Source of the DNA: Sphaerisporangium dianthi
GTDB taxonomy: Bacteria > Actinomycetota > Actinomycetes > Streptosporangiales > Streptosporangiaceae
Length of the DNA: 64,000 nt
NCBI RefSeq assembly: GCF_042654065.1
Contig: NZ_JBHSFP010000020.1
Coordinates: 62,001-126,000, forward strand
Direction: 5' to 3'
The position numbers and the translations under genes were made by a program. The stretch's first letter is position 1. Every line of letters starts with the position of its first letter. The notes beneath the pieces were generated by a model that ran no database searches, had not been told where the DNA came from, and saw nothing but the letters and a program-made list of their open reading frames with translations. This document shows positions 1-9,128 of this stretch, piece after piece.

Positions 1-1011
1 GCCGCGCACGACGAGCTTGGTGGACAGCTCGACCCTGCCCTCGGGCACGTCGCTGCCGTCCTGGTGGGCGAGCAGCGTGCGCACGGCCAGGGCGGCCATC
101 TCGGCGATGGGCTGGCGCACCGTGGTCAGCGGCGGCGTGACCCACTGCGACATCGGGACGTCGTCGAAGCCCACGACGCTCAGGTCGTCGGGCACCCGCA
201 GCGCCCGCTGCTGGATCGCGGCGTAGACGCCCAGCGCCTGCTCGTCGTTCGCCGCGAAGATAGCCGTCGGCGGGTCGGGCCGGCCGAGCAGGGCGAGGGC
301 CAGGCGCACGCCGGAGGAGTAGTGGAAGTCGCCGTGCTCGATGAGCGCGTCGTCGGACGGCACGCCCGCCCGCTCGAGCGCGGCGCGGTACCCGGCGAGC
401 CGCGCCTGGCTGCACAGGAAGCGCATCGGCCCGGTGACCACCCCGATGCGCCGGTGGCCGAGGTCGACCAGGTGCCGGGTGGCCGACAGCCCGCCGCCCC
501 AGTTCCCCGCGCCGATCGACGGCAGGTCGGACTCGCCGTCACCGACCGGATCGACGAGGATCGCCGGCACGCGGAGCTTGGCGATGCGCTTGTGGTCGGC
601 CGCGGAAAGCTCCGACAGCGCGAGGATGACGCCACGCGGAGCGCGGCCGGCGATGTCCTCCAGCCACTGCTGGCCGCGGCCGGGGCCGCCGTCGAGCACC
701 GACACCACGATCGCCACCCGGACCGCCCGCGCCGCCTCCTCCGCGCCGCGGATCATCTCGGCGGCCCACGGCGTGCTCGCGTCGTGGAACAGCATCTCGA
801 TCAGGCCGGGGCGCCTGACCGCGGGCACCGGCCTCTTGGTGCGCGCGGTCGGGACGTAGCCGCGCGCGGCCAGCATGGCCTCGATCTGCGCCCGGGTCGA
901 TGGCGCGACGTCCGAGCGGCCGTTGAGCACCTTCGAAACGGTCGCCCGGGACACCCCCGCCTCGGCCGCGATGTCGGCGACGGTGACCCGCCGTTCGATC
1001 GGGTGAGACAC
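1..1011 (-). CDS. LacI/GalR-family transcriptional regulator (3' end beyond window)
   Basis: DNA-binding repressor or activator of the LacI family, probably for a carbohydrate-uptake or catabolic locus. I read it from a GTG at 1011, with GGAG about 10 nt upstream; an in-frame TTG at 1014 is the alternative. The N-terminus has the LacI helix-turn-helix (VADIAAEAGVSRATVSKVLN), followed by the periplasmic-binding-protein-like effector domain, with the typical FDDVPMSQWVTPPLTTV segment near the end of the visible part. 337 codons are visible and the frame is still open at base 1, so only the last few residues are missing. It is divergent from the secreted LPMO gene, which suggests, but does not show, control of polysaccharide use. 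It is unlikely to belong to the biosynthetic cluster. Confidence 0.88.
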   Translation of the reverse strand, partial: MSHPIERRVTVADIAAEAGVSRATVSKVLNGRSDVAPSTRAQIEAMLAARGYVPTARTKRPVPAVRRPGLIEMLFHDASTPWAAEMIRGAEEAARAVRVAIVVSVLDGGPGRGQQWLEDIAGRAPRGVILALSELSAADHKRIAKLRVPAILVDPVGDGESDLPSIGAGNWGGGLSATRHLVDLGHRRIGVVTGPMRFLCSQARLAGYRAALERAGVPSDDALIEHGDFHYSSGVRLALALLGRPDPPTAIFAANDEQALGVYAAIQQRALRVPDDLSVVGFDDVPMSQWVTPPLTTVRQPIAEMAALAVRTLLAHQDGSDVPEGRVELSTKLVVRG

Positions 1012-1501
1012 CAACGCTTTGCTCCATCGCCGAAACTTGGCTTCATTGTCGTGGTCACCATCGTACGGGGCGCCGGGCGTCTGAACTCGACACTTAGCCG
1101 TATGACCGGTTCGCCCGCATGTTCCGTCGCCAGGGGACGATCGCGCGGCACGGTGACACCGTCCCGGCGAGCGGGTTCCGTATCGGGCGTCCACGCTCGC
1201 CGGGACCGGCCGCGTTCCGAAACTCGGCGGCGACCCGGTCATCGGGGCCCTGCTCCCGCCGTCCATGCCACCGGCCGGGGGCGGCGACGGGCGTCACGCG
1301 CCGCCGAGGTGAAATTTTCAGGCGGACGGATAGTCCGCAAGTGGTGCCTTTGGGCTGGTCGCCCAACTAATAGACCCATACATCGCTGGTCACCCGAATG
1401 TTGACCATGGGCGGTCATTTGTGTGCCCTCATCCTGTCAGATAGCTTCACCGTGCGGGAGCGCTCCCTCCTACCGGACCCTCACCGGAACACGGAGACCG
1501 C
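1012..1501. promoter_or_regulatory. Divergent intergenic region lacI / LPMO
   Basis: This 490-bp non-coding stretch must hold the promoters of both divergent genes. On the plus strand TTGTGT (1419-1424), a 17-bp spacer and TAGCTT (1442-1447) resemble a sigma-70-type promoter for the LPMO gene. Upstream lies an imperfectly spaced palindrome, TGGTCA-N9-TGACCA (1387-1407), which could be an operator; it does not match the compact DasR site (TGGTCTAGACCA). No gene is seen here: ORFs crossing it are antisense shadows. Promoter assignment is by eye only. Confidence 0.4.
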
Positions 1502-2173
1502 ATGATGCGCCACCACCTCGGATCACCCCTCCGGGCACTCCGCACCCTCGCCGTGCTGCTGTGCGCCGCCCTGCTCTTCGCCGTCGACCTCACCGGCACC
1601 GCCTCCGCGCACGGGACGGTCGTCGACCCCTCCACCCGCAACTACGGCTGCTGGGTCCGCTGGGGCAACGACTTCCAGAACCCCGCCATGCAGCAGCAGG
1701 ACCCCATGTGCTGGCAGGCGTGGCAGGACAACACCAACGCGATGTGGAACTGGAACGGGCTCTACCGGGAGTACGTCGGCGGCAACCACCAGGCGGCCAT
1801 TCCCAACGGCCAGCTGTGCAGCGCCGGCCGGTCCCAGGACGGGCGCTACCGGTCCATGGACACCCCCGGCGCCTGGAAGACGACCAACCTGGGCCGGACC
1901 TTCAACATCCGGCTCAACGACCAGGCCAGCCACGGCGCCGACTACCTCAAGGTCTACATCACCCGCCAGGGCTACGACGCCACCACCACGCCCCTCGGCT
2001 GGAACCACCTTGAACTGGTGCGCGAGACGGGCAGGTACGCCCCGGGCTCGACGTACATGGTCAACGGCCTGTCCAGCGGAGGCCGCACCGGCCGCCACGT
2101 CATCTACACGATCTGGAAGGCGTCGCACGCCGACCAGAACTACTACTTCTGCAGCGACGTCATCTTCAGCTGA
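1502..2173 (+). CDS. Secreted AA10 lytic polysaccharide monooxygenase (chitin/cellulose active)
   Basis: Copper-dependent oxidative cleavage of crystalline polysaccharide outside the cell. The 223-aa protein has a Sec-type signal peptide (basic MRHH..., hydrophobic core, Ala-Ser-Ala cleavage before His37). His37 would be the mature N-terminal histidine that forms the copper histidine brace with His144 (QASHGADY); Phe216 (YYFCSDV) is the usual axial aromatic. Length and the lack of an appended carbohydrate-binding module fit a single-domain AA10. The start is preceded by GGAG at about 10 nt; the second ATG (1505) is possible. Chitin versus cellulose preference cannot be decided by eye. It is monocistronic, followed by a hairpin, and seems unrelated to the antibiotic cluster. 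Confidence 0.93.
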   Translation: MMRHHLGSPLRALRTLAVLLCAALLFAVDLTGTASAHGTVVDPSTRNYGCWVRWGNDFQNPAMQQQDPMCWQAWQDNTNAMWNWNGLYREYVGGNHQAAIPNGQLCSAGRSQDGRYRSMDTPGAWKTTNLGRTFNIRLNDQASHGADYLKVYITRQGYDATTTPLGWNHLELVRETGRYAPGSTYMVNGLSSGGRTGRHVIYTIWKASHADQNYYFCSDVIFS

Positions 2174-2197
2174 CCCCCGCCCGATCACGCCGATGCC

Positions 2198-2239
2198 GAC
2201 GCCCGCTCGCCCGCCGCCCCGCGCGGACGAGCGGGCGTC
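2198..2239 (+). terminator. Hairpin terminator after LPMO gene
   Basis: A perfect 12-bp inverted repeat (GACGCCCGCTCG at 2198-2209, its complement at 2228-2239) with an 18-nt loop lies 25 nt after the LPMO stop codon. There is no U-tract, as is common in actinomycetes. Confidence 0.5.
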
Positions 2240-2297
2240 TGTGTCGCGTATGTGGCCGTAGGTCTAACCTGAGTCCGTCCCAACGGGGAAGCGGGCC

Positions 2298-4310
2298 ATG
2301 GCGGCGTACGAGACGGGAGACGGGCGGATGAGCGGCGGCACTGGTGAGCTGGCGATCCCCGAGGTGGTCGAGAGCCCGGCCCAGGTGGCCGAGCCGACCC
2401 GTGGCCTCGCGGGGTGGCTGCTCAGGCACCGGGTACAGCCGGTCGGGCCCGAGACGGCGGAGGGGCACGCCGAGCCGCAGCCGTGGTGGAAGGTGATGTG
2501 CCTCACCGGGGTCGACTACTTCTCCACGCTGGCCTACCTGCCCGGCATCGCCGCGCTGGCCGCGGGGGCGCTGTCTCCGCTGGCCACGTTGCTGATCGTG
2601 GCGCTGACCCTGCTTGGCATGCTGCCGATGTACCGCAGGGTCGCCAAGGAGAGCCCGCACGGCCAGGGGTCGGTGGCGATGCTGGAGACGCTGCTGCCCT
2701 TCTGGCGCGGCAAGCTCTTCGTACTGATCCTGCTCGGCTTCGTCGCCACCTCGTGGATCATCACGATCACGCTGTCCGCCGCCGACGCCTCGGTGCACGT
2801 CGTGGAGAACCCGTACTTCCCGGCCGTCCTGCACGGGCACGAGGTCGTCATGACCGTGGTGCTGCTGCTGGTGCTGGGCGGGGTGTTCCTGCTCGGCTTC
2901 ACCGAGGCCGTCAGCGTGGCGATCCCGCTCGTCGCGCTCTTCCTGGTCCTGAACGCCGTGGTCGTCGTCGCGGGCGTCGCCGAGGTGATCGCGAACCCCG
3001 AGGCGATCTCGGCGTGGACCTCCGCCCTGACCGAGGGCCGCGGAGGTCTCGGCGGCCTGATCGGGCCGGCGATCCTGGCCTTCCCGCTGCTGGTGCTGGG
3101 GCTGTCCGGCTTCGAGACAGGGGTCAGCATGATGCCGCTGGTCGCCGCGTCCGGCGGCACTCCCGAGGAGCGGATGGCCTCACGGGTGCGCAACACCCGC
3201 AAGCTGCTGACCGTCGCCGCGCTCGTCATGAGCGTCTACCTGATCGCCACCAGCTTCGTCACCACGGTGCTCATCCCGGCCGAGGAGTTCGCCCCGGGCG
3301 GGGGCGCCAGTGGCAGGGCCATGGCCTACCTGGCGCACGAGCACCTCGGCGAGGCGTTCGGCACCGTCTATGACGTCAGCACCATTCTCATCCTGTGGTT
3401 CGCGGGCGCCTCGGCGATGGCGGGACTGATCAACATCGTCCCGCGGTACCTGCCGGGCTACGGCATGGCGCCCGAGTGGGGCCGCGCCGTGCGCCCGGTC
3501 GTCCTGGTCTACACCCTCGTCTGCGTCGTGCTGACCATCGCGTTCGGGGCCGACGTCGAGGCCCAGGCCGGCGCGTACGCGACCGGCATCCTGGCGATGA
3601 TGGTCTCCGGCGCGTTCGCCGTGACGATCTCCGCCCTGCGCCGCCGCCGGCGCGCGGCCACCGCCGGTTTCGCCGTGCTCACCCTGGTGCTGGTCTACGC
3701 GCTGGTGGAGAACATCCGCGAGAAGCCCGACGGCATCACCATCTCGGCGTTGTTCATCCTCGGCATCATCGTCATCTCGCTGGTCTCGCGCATCTCCCGC
3801 ACCACCGAGCTGCGCGCCGACCGCATCGAGTTCGACCCCGCCGCCCGCCGCTTCGTCACCGACTCCCTGTCGCACGACGGCGCGCTCAACCTCATCGCCA
3901 ACCGCCGTCAGGGCGGCGACACGGCGGAGTACGCCGCCAAGGAGGCCGAGCAGCGCGGCATGAACCCCGTCCCGGGAGCCGCGGACGTGCTGTTCCTGGA
4001 GATCGACGTCATCGACCCGTCGGAGTTCAGCGACGTGCTGCGGGTGCGCGGCGTCGACGTGGGCGGCTACCGGATCCTGCGCGCCGGCAGCCCCGCGGCG
4101 CCCAACGCGATCGCCGCCGTCCTGCTGGCGCTGCGGAACGCCACCGGGGTGCGCCCCCACTGCTACTTCGAATGGTCCGAGGGCGCCCCGCTCACCCACC
4201 TGCTCCGCTACCTGCTGCTGGGCCGCGGCGACACTCCGCCCGTCGTCCGGGAGATCATCCGCAAGAGCGAACCCGACCCGGCCCGCCGTCCCGGCATCCA
4301 CGTCGGCTGA
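2298..4310 (+). CDS. APC-superfamily permease with C-terminal soluble domain
   Basis: Integral membrane transporter of the amino acid-polyamine-organocation superfamily, 670 aa. After a hydrophilic N-terminus (about 55 residues), the segment WWKVMCLTGVDYFSTLAY begins a run of roughly twelve hydrophobic helices to about residue 510. A cytosolic C-terminal domain of about 150 residues follows, rich in Arg, Asp and Glu. The substrate is not clear: amino acids or a cation are both conceivable for this branch. The start at 2298 is preceded by GGGGAAG; a later Met (MSGGTGELA) is an alternative. It stands alone between the LPMO and protease genes, with no sign of belonging to the downstream cluster. 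Confidence 0.8.
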   Translation: MAAYETGDGRMSGGTGELAIPEVVESPAQVAEPTRGLAGWLLRHRVQPVGPETAEGHAEPQPWWKVMCLTGVDYFSTLAYLPGIAALAAGALSPLATLLIVALTLLGMLPMYRRVAKESPHGQGSVAMLETLLPFWRGKLFVLILLGFVATSWIITITLSAADASVHVVENPYFPAVLHGHEVVMTVVLLLVLGGVFLLGFTEAVSVAIPLVALFLVLNAVVVVAGVAEVIANPEAISAWTSALTEGRGGLGGLIGPAILAFPLLVLGLSGFETGVSMMPLVAASGGTPEERMASRVRNTRKLLTVAALVMSVYLIATSFVTTVLIPAEEFAPGGGASGRAMAYLAHEHLGEAFGTVYDVSTILILWFAGASAMAGLINIVPRYLPGYGMAPEWGRAVRPVVLVYTLVCVVLTIAFGADVEAQAGAYATGILAMMVSGAFAVTISALRRRRRAATAGFAVLTLVLVYALVENIREKPDGITISALFILGIIVISLVSRISRTTELRADRIEFDPAARRFVTDSLSHDGALNLIANRRQGGDTAEYAAKEAEQRGMNPVPGAADVLFLEIDVIDPSEFSDVLRVRGVDVGGYRILRAGSPAAPNAIAAVLLALRNATGVRPHCYFEWSEGAPLTHLLRYLLLGRGDTPPVVREIIRKSEPDPARRPGIHVG

Positions 4311-4515
4311 ACGGCCCTCCGGCCCGCGTGACCTCCACGACCGGCAGCCGCCGCGTCGCCGGGCGCACGTTCCCGTGCCGGCGTTCGCCTCCCGCGGCGT
4401 GCCGGTGACGGCGGGATGAGTAGTGACTGCTCATCCGGCGGCGGGGACCGGGCGGCGATGATTTCTCACGTCGTCGACGCCGTCCGGGTGTCGCCCACAC
4501 GATGAGGCAACAGAA

Positions 4516-5808
4516 ATGTTACGTCGTACCTCCAGGCCGCGCCGGAGCGCGAGGCTGCTCGCAGGAGCGTTGGCCGCCGCCGGAATCACCACCGTGCTCC
4601 TCCCCCTGCCGCCGGCGAGCGCCGGACCGGCCCATACCGGACCGGCCCATACCGGGCCGGCTCCTTACCGCGGCGACGCGGAACTGGCGCGCCGGCAGAC
4701 GCCGATGCTCGCCCTGGCCGACGCCCTGGAGGCCTCCGGCGGAGGCGAAGGCTCCGGCTTCGCCGGAGTGGAACTGGACGTGCCTGGCGGCATCGTCCAC
4801 CTGTACTGGAAGGGCGCCGCGCCCGACGCGACCAGCGCGGTCGCGGCGAAGGCTCCGCGCGGCGTCCGCGTGCGGATCCACTCGGCGGCGCACTCCGCCG
4901 CCGAGCTGCGCGAGCGGGCGGAGGAGATCATCAGGAGCCGGGGGCTGAGCGCCGGCGGCGACGTCCACCGCGTGACGCCGCTGGCGGACGGCAGCGGCCT
5001 GGAACTGGGCGTCACCACCACAGGCCCGGCCGCGGGCAAGGCCTCCGCCGACCCTCTGGTGGTGAGCACCGAGGCGGAGCAGCCGCCGACTCCCTACGAC
5101 GGCCGGTGGGGCGGCGCCTCGCCGTTCGAGGGCGGCATCCAGATCAACGGTTGCAGCGCGTCCTTCGGCGGCCTGACCTCCCCTGCCGGGCCCGACTGGG
5201 TCTACCCCGCCAAGCTCATCACGGCCGCGCACTGCTTCTCCGTCGGGGACGAGGTGCGCACCGGGAGCACGTGGACGAGTGGGCCGGTGGTCATCGGCCA
5301 TGTGGAGGCGGTCAATCCGGCGCTGGACTCGGCGCTGATCGCGGTGGATCCGGGCAAGTTCGTCACCGGCTGGATGTGGGACGGCGGCGTGCTGGACGGG
5401 TCGGAGTTCACCAAGCCGGTGGTGGGCACCTCGGCGGCGCGCAACGGCTCGCTGGTATGCGCCTCGGGCGCGTCGAGCGGCGTCCACTGCGACATCAAGA
5501 TCACTAAAACCGGGTCGACGCTCGACTGGGGAGACCACGTCTCCCGGGCGGTGTCCATCGGCGACCAGATGCAGGGCCAACTCGCCGCCGGCAGCGGAGA
5601 CAGCGGCGGCCCCGTGTTCACCCTCACCGACAACTTCGAAAGCGTCCTCGCCGCCGGAGTGATCATCGGAGGGGACGACCGCCGCCCGGCGACCTGCACA
5701 TACCTGTCCAGCCGCTGTTCCACCAGGCTGTTCTTCACCGACTTCCGCACGGTGCGCTCCTACTGGGGCATCTCGTGGATGGCAGGCCAGGGGCCCGAAG
5801 GTCTCTGA
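4516..5808 (+). CDS. Secreted trypsin-like serine protease (peptidase S1)
   Basis: Exported endopeptidase, 430 aa. The N-terminus has a basic, Tat/Sec-like signal (RRTSRPRRSARLL, hydrophobic stretch, ASA cleavage around residue 36) followed by a short direct repeat GPAHTGPAHTGPA. A pro-region of about 140 residues precedes the S1 fold. The catalytic triad is visible: His in LITAAHC (about residue 239), Asp in NPALDSALI (about 271) and Ser in GSGDSGGP (about 361). Several Cys residues could form disulfides. The organisation resembles secreted actinomycete S1 proteases that are processed from a zymogen. It is monocistronic, with TGAGG a few bases upstream of the ATG and a hairpin after the stop. 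Confidence 0.9.
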   Translation: MLRRTSRPRRSARLLAGALAAAGITTVLLPLPPASAGPAHTGPAHTGPAPYRGDAELARRQTPMLALADALEASGGGEGSGFAGVELDVPGGIVHLYWKGAAPDATSAVAAKAPRGVRVRIHSAAHSAAELRERAEEIIRSRGLSAGGDVHRVTPLADGSGLELGVTTTGPAAGKASADPLVVSTEAEQPPTPYDGRWGGASPFEGGIQINGCSASFGGLTSPAGPDWVYPAKLITAAHCFSVGDEVRTGSTWTSGPVVIGHVEAVNPALDSALIAVDPGKFVTGWMWDGGVLDGSEFTKPVVGTSAARNGSLVCASGASSGVHCDIKITKTGSTLDWGDHVSRAVSIGDQMQGQLAAGSGDSGGPVFTLTDNFESVLAAGVIIGGDDRRPATCTYLSSRCSTRLFFTDFRTVRSYWGISWMAGQGPEGL

Positions 5809-5837
5809 TCCGCCGGTCGCGTCCAAGACGTCTAGGA

Positions 5838-5863
5838 CCGCTCGCCCCCGGGCCGGCGAGCGG
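5838..5863 (+). terminator. Hairpin after protease gene
   Basis: CCGCTCGCC (5838-5846) pairs with GGCGAGCGG (5855-5863) around an 8-nt loop, 30 nt after the protease stop codon. It is a likely terminator without a U-tract. Confidence 0.42.
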
Positions 5864-5942
5864 ATCCAAGTGAACGGCAATCGATCACCGACTCGTCTTC
5901 CGCATCGTTGAGAGCGTCCACCCGGCGGAAAGGCGACGCGCA

Positions 5943-8843
5943 ATGATCAAGACCACGCACCCTCGGCATCTCAGCGCTCCGTCATGGCGCGTGCCCGAAG
6001 GCGCGACGACGGACCGGCGGCCCCGCGAGGCCGCGAGCGGGCGGGCCGCCGGCCCGCCGCCGTTGACGGGACGCTGGCCGCTCGTCGGCCGCCACGCCGA
6101 GCTGACGCGGTTCGCCGAGGTGCTCGCGGACCGGTGGAGCCGGGGGTTCGTCGTGTGCGGCCCTTCCGGCGCCGGTAGATCACGGCTGGCGGAGGAGTGC
6201 CGGGCCGCGGCGGCGGCTGAGGGATACCGGACGGTGCGGGCGGCGGCGGACGCGGCGACGGCGACGGTCCCGTACGGAGCGATCGCCCACCTGCTCCCGC
6301 CCGATGTCGACCCCGCCAACCCGGTGGCGGGCTTCGTCTCGGTGTCCAGGGCGCTGGCCGGGACGACGCGGAACAGGCTCGTGGTGCTCGTCGACGACCT
6401 GCACCTGCTGGACGCGACCTCCGCGGTGCTGATGCGGCAGCTCATGGAGGTGGGCCTGATCTTCCTCATAGGGACGATCCGCACGGACGGGCCCGTCACC
6501 GAGGCCGTGGACGTCGTACGGCGGGAGGAGTCGGTACACCGGGCCGACCTGGCCGAATTCGACCAGGACACGGTCCACGAGCTGCTCCGGACGGTACTCG
6601 GCGGGCCTGTCGGGCGGCGCGCGCTGCACGAGCTGTTCACCGCGTCCGGCGGCAACGTGCTCTACCTGCGCGAACTGGTGCTCGGAGCCCTCCGCGCGGG
6701 GGCGCTCGCGAACGACGGGACGTTGTGGGACCTGGGCGAGGGCCCCCTGCCGCGCACGCCGAGACTGACCGAGCTGATCGAGGCCCGGCTGGCGTCCGCG
6801 GGCGACAGCGGACGCCCGGTCCTTTCGCTTCTCGCCCTGTGCGAACCGCTGGGACCGCACGACGTCGCCGCCCTCCCGCAGACCCTGATCGACCTCGAAC
6901 ACGCCGGGCTGATCCGCGCGTCCGACGACGGGCGGCGCGTCAGCCTGACCCTGGCCCACCCTCTGTACGGGGAGGTCCTGCGGGCGCGGACGCCCCTGAC
7001 CCGGCGCCGGGCCATGCTGTCGCACCAGGCCGGCCGGATCGAGGCGCACGGATCCCGCCGCGGCGACGACGCGCTGCGCGTCGCCTCATGGCGGCTCGCG
7101 GCCACCGGCGCCGCCGACCCTGCTCTGCTCGTCCGGGCAGCCGCCACGGCGCGCCGCGCCCATGACCACGCCGGCGTCCTCGCGATCCTGAGCAAGGTGT
7201 CCCCCGAGTGTCACACGGCCGGATCGCGGCTCCTGTACGCCGAGGCGCTCATGGAGACCGGCCTGTGCCAGGAGGCCGAGGCGGTGCTCGCCCGCGTGCA
7301 CGAGGGGACCTCCACCGGCCGGGAACGGCGGGCCGCGACCAGGATGCGAACCCGCAACCTGTTCTGGGCGGGCGGGCGGACGGAGGAGGCCCTCCGGCTC
7401 AACGACGAGGCGCTCGCCCGCCTCCCCCGTGGACTCGACCGCGACCTCCTGCTCGTCGACAAGGCGACCATGCTCACCATGTCCGGCCGGCCCTCCGAGG
7501 GGGTGGGGCTGCTCGACCCCCTCCCTGTGGAGGCGTCCCAGGATGTGGGCGGATGGCTGTGGGGAGCGGCGACGAGGGCGACCGGTCTCGCGCTGCTCGG
7601 CCGCACCCGTGAGGCGTGGTCCCTCGCCGAGGCGGCCGAGCGGCCCCACCGGGCGCGGCCGCAGGAGGAGGAGGAGGAGGCGGCGGCCCTGCCGCCGCCG
7701 GCGTTCACCTTCGTTCTCCCCCTCACCCTCGCGGCGGCGGAGGACGGCCGGCTGGGGACGGCCCGTGAGATCGCGGCGCGCGGCACGGCCGGTCCGCCCA
7801 CCGGACACGGCGGAGCCCACGGCGCGATGTGGAGCGCGCTGTGCCGGGCGCGCGTGGAGTGGCTGGCGGGGCGCGTCGCCACGGCGCGCAGGTGGTACGC
7901 GGAGGCGGCGGCGCCGGCCCGTGCCCTCCACCATCCGCCGCCGACGCGGCTCATCCTGTCCGGACTCTGCGCGACCGCGGCGGTTCTCGGTGACGTCGAG
8001 GCGGCCCGGGCGGCCCTGGACGAACTCGGCGCCCACCCCTCGACCCGGCTCTTCGCCGGCGAGGACCTCCTCGGAGAGGCATGGCTGCTGGCGGCCCAGG
8101 GAAGGCTGGCCGAGGCGCGCGAGACGCTCCTGCGCGCCGCCGCGACGGCGCGGGACACCGGCCAGGCGGCCTGCGAGGCACTGCTGCTCACCGACGTGGC
8201 CCGCCTCGGAGGGGCGAGGCAGGTGACCGGTCGCCTGGCGGCTCTGGCCGGAACGTGCGACGGCGGTCTGACGACGACCCGGGCGCGAATGGCCGCCGCC
8301 CTGGCCGTGAACGACCCGGCGAGGCTCATGGAGGTCGCCGGTCTGCTTGCGGACGCCGGCGCGGACCTCATGGCCGCCGAGGCCGCCGCCACCGCCGCCG
8401 CGGCCTGGCGGCGAAGCGGCGCCCCCCGTCAGGCCGCCGCGGCGGCGGCGCGTGCAGCCGAGCTGAGGACGCGGTGTGAAGGTGCGGAAACCCCCTTGCT
8501 GGCCACCTGCCACGAGGCCGTTCCGCTGACCGCGCGCGAGCGCGACATCGCGCTGCTGGCCGCCGGGGGCGCCTCCAGCAAGGACATCGCCCGGACGCTG
8601 GTCCTGTCGGTGCGCACCGTCGACAACCATCTCCAGAGGATCTACACCAAGCTCGGTGTCACCACCCGGCGCGACCTCGCCCACGCCTTGCGAGGCGGTC
8701 CGGACCAGAGGAGCCCTGGCCCCGCCGTCCGGCCTGCCGCTCACGCGGGACGCGCCGAGCACCGGCGGGCGGGCGCTCCTCTCATCGGCCGGACCGCCGG
8801 CGACGGCCAGGACCGGCAGCGCCTTGGCGGCTCGATTCATTGA
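5943..8843 (+). CDS. LuxR-family LAL-type transcriptional regulator
   Basis: Large ATP-binding LuxR activator (966 aa). N-terminal AAA-like ATPase: Walker A GPSGAGRS at about residues 74-81 and Walker B-like LVVLVDDLH at about 145-153. A long helical, TPR-like middle region follows. The LuxR C-terminal helix-turn-helix is at about 862-916 (LTARERDIALLAAGG ... VRTVDNHLQRIYTKLGV). About 50 poorly conserved residues trail the HTH. LAL proteins often act as pathway activators in actinomycete clusters. This one lies at the left flank, separated by 285 bp from the PIG-L gene, so it could regulate the cluster or belong to the flanking chromosome. GGAAAGG upstream supports the chosen ATG. No recognisable promoter or terminator was found in 8844-9128. 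Confidence 0.9.
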   Translation: MIKTTHPRHLSAPSWRVPEGATTDRRPREAASGRAAGPPPLTGRWPLVGRHAELTRFAEVLADRWSRGFVVCGPSGAGRSRLAEECRAAAAAEGYRTVRAAADAATATVPYGAIAHLLPPDVDPANPVAGFVSVSRALAGTTRNRLVVLVDDLHLLDATSAVLMRQLMEVGLIFLIGTIRTDGPVTEAVDVVRREESVHRADLAEFDQDTVHELLRTVLGGPVGRRALHELFTASGGNVLYLRELVLGALRAGALANDGTLWDLGEGPLPRTPRLTELIEARLASAGDSGRPVLSLLALCEPLGPHDVAALPQTLIDLEHAGLIRASDDGRRVSLTLAHPLYGEVLRARTPLTRRRAMLSHQAGRIEAHGSRRGDDALRVASWRLAATGAADPALLVRAAATARRAHDHAGVLAILSKVSPECHTAGSRLLYAEALMETGLCQEAEAVLARVHEGTSTGRERRAATRMRTRNLFWAGGRTEEALRLNDEALARLPRGLDRDLLLVDKATMLTMSGRPSEGVGLLDPLPVEASQDVGGWLWGAATRATGLALLGRTREAWSLAEAAERPHRARPQEEEEEAAALPPPAFTFVLPLTLAAAEDGRLGTAREIAARGTAGPPTGHGGAHGAMWSALCRARVEWLAGRVATARRWYAEAAAPARALHHPPPTRLILSGLCATAAVLGDVEAARAALDELGAHPSTRLFAGEDLLGEAWLLAAQGRLAEARETLLRAAATARDTGQAACEALLLTDVARLGGARQVTGRLAALAGTCDGGLTTTRARMAAALAVNDPARLMEVAGLLADAGADLMAAEAAATAAAAWRRSGAPRQAAAAAARAAELRTRCEGAETPLLATCHEAVPLTARERDIALLAAGGASSKDIARTLVLSVRTVDNHLQRIYTKLGVTTRRDLAHALRGGPDQRSPGPAVRPAAHAGRAEHRRAGAPLIGRTAGDGQDRQRLGGSIH

Positions 8844-9128
8844 TCACGCCGGCAGGATCCCCCGCTTCCGGTTCGGCGTGCCCCGACCGGAACAGCGGTA
8901 ATCCCTCTTACGGTGCATGGAAATCATCCGGCGGAAGAATCGCGCATTTTCCAGGCGTTCTCCACCTTCTCCGTGCATGCCGAAGAGTTTCTCCTCCCAC
9001 CGCACCGGGCCATAGTGGACGCATGTGAGACGTCAGGCTCGCGGCAACGATATATCGGATGAACAAGTGACGCGGTTCGCGCGATAGCGCCAGGTTTGCT
9101 GAGGTTCCAGGTGGTCAGGGGAACCTTC

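Noticed and set aside
64..1404. Long plus-strand open frame over the LacI region
   Set aside because: Antisense of the LacI gene; composition is Arg/Gly/His-rich with no motif, whereas the minus strand gives a complete LacI protein.
1387..1407. DasR (chitin regulon) operator before the LPMO gene
   Set aside because: TGGTCA and TGACCA arms are present but 9 bp apart; the DasR site has the arms almost touching, so I only list it as an unassigned palindrome.
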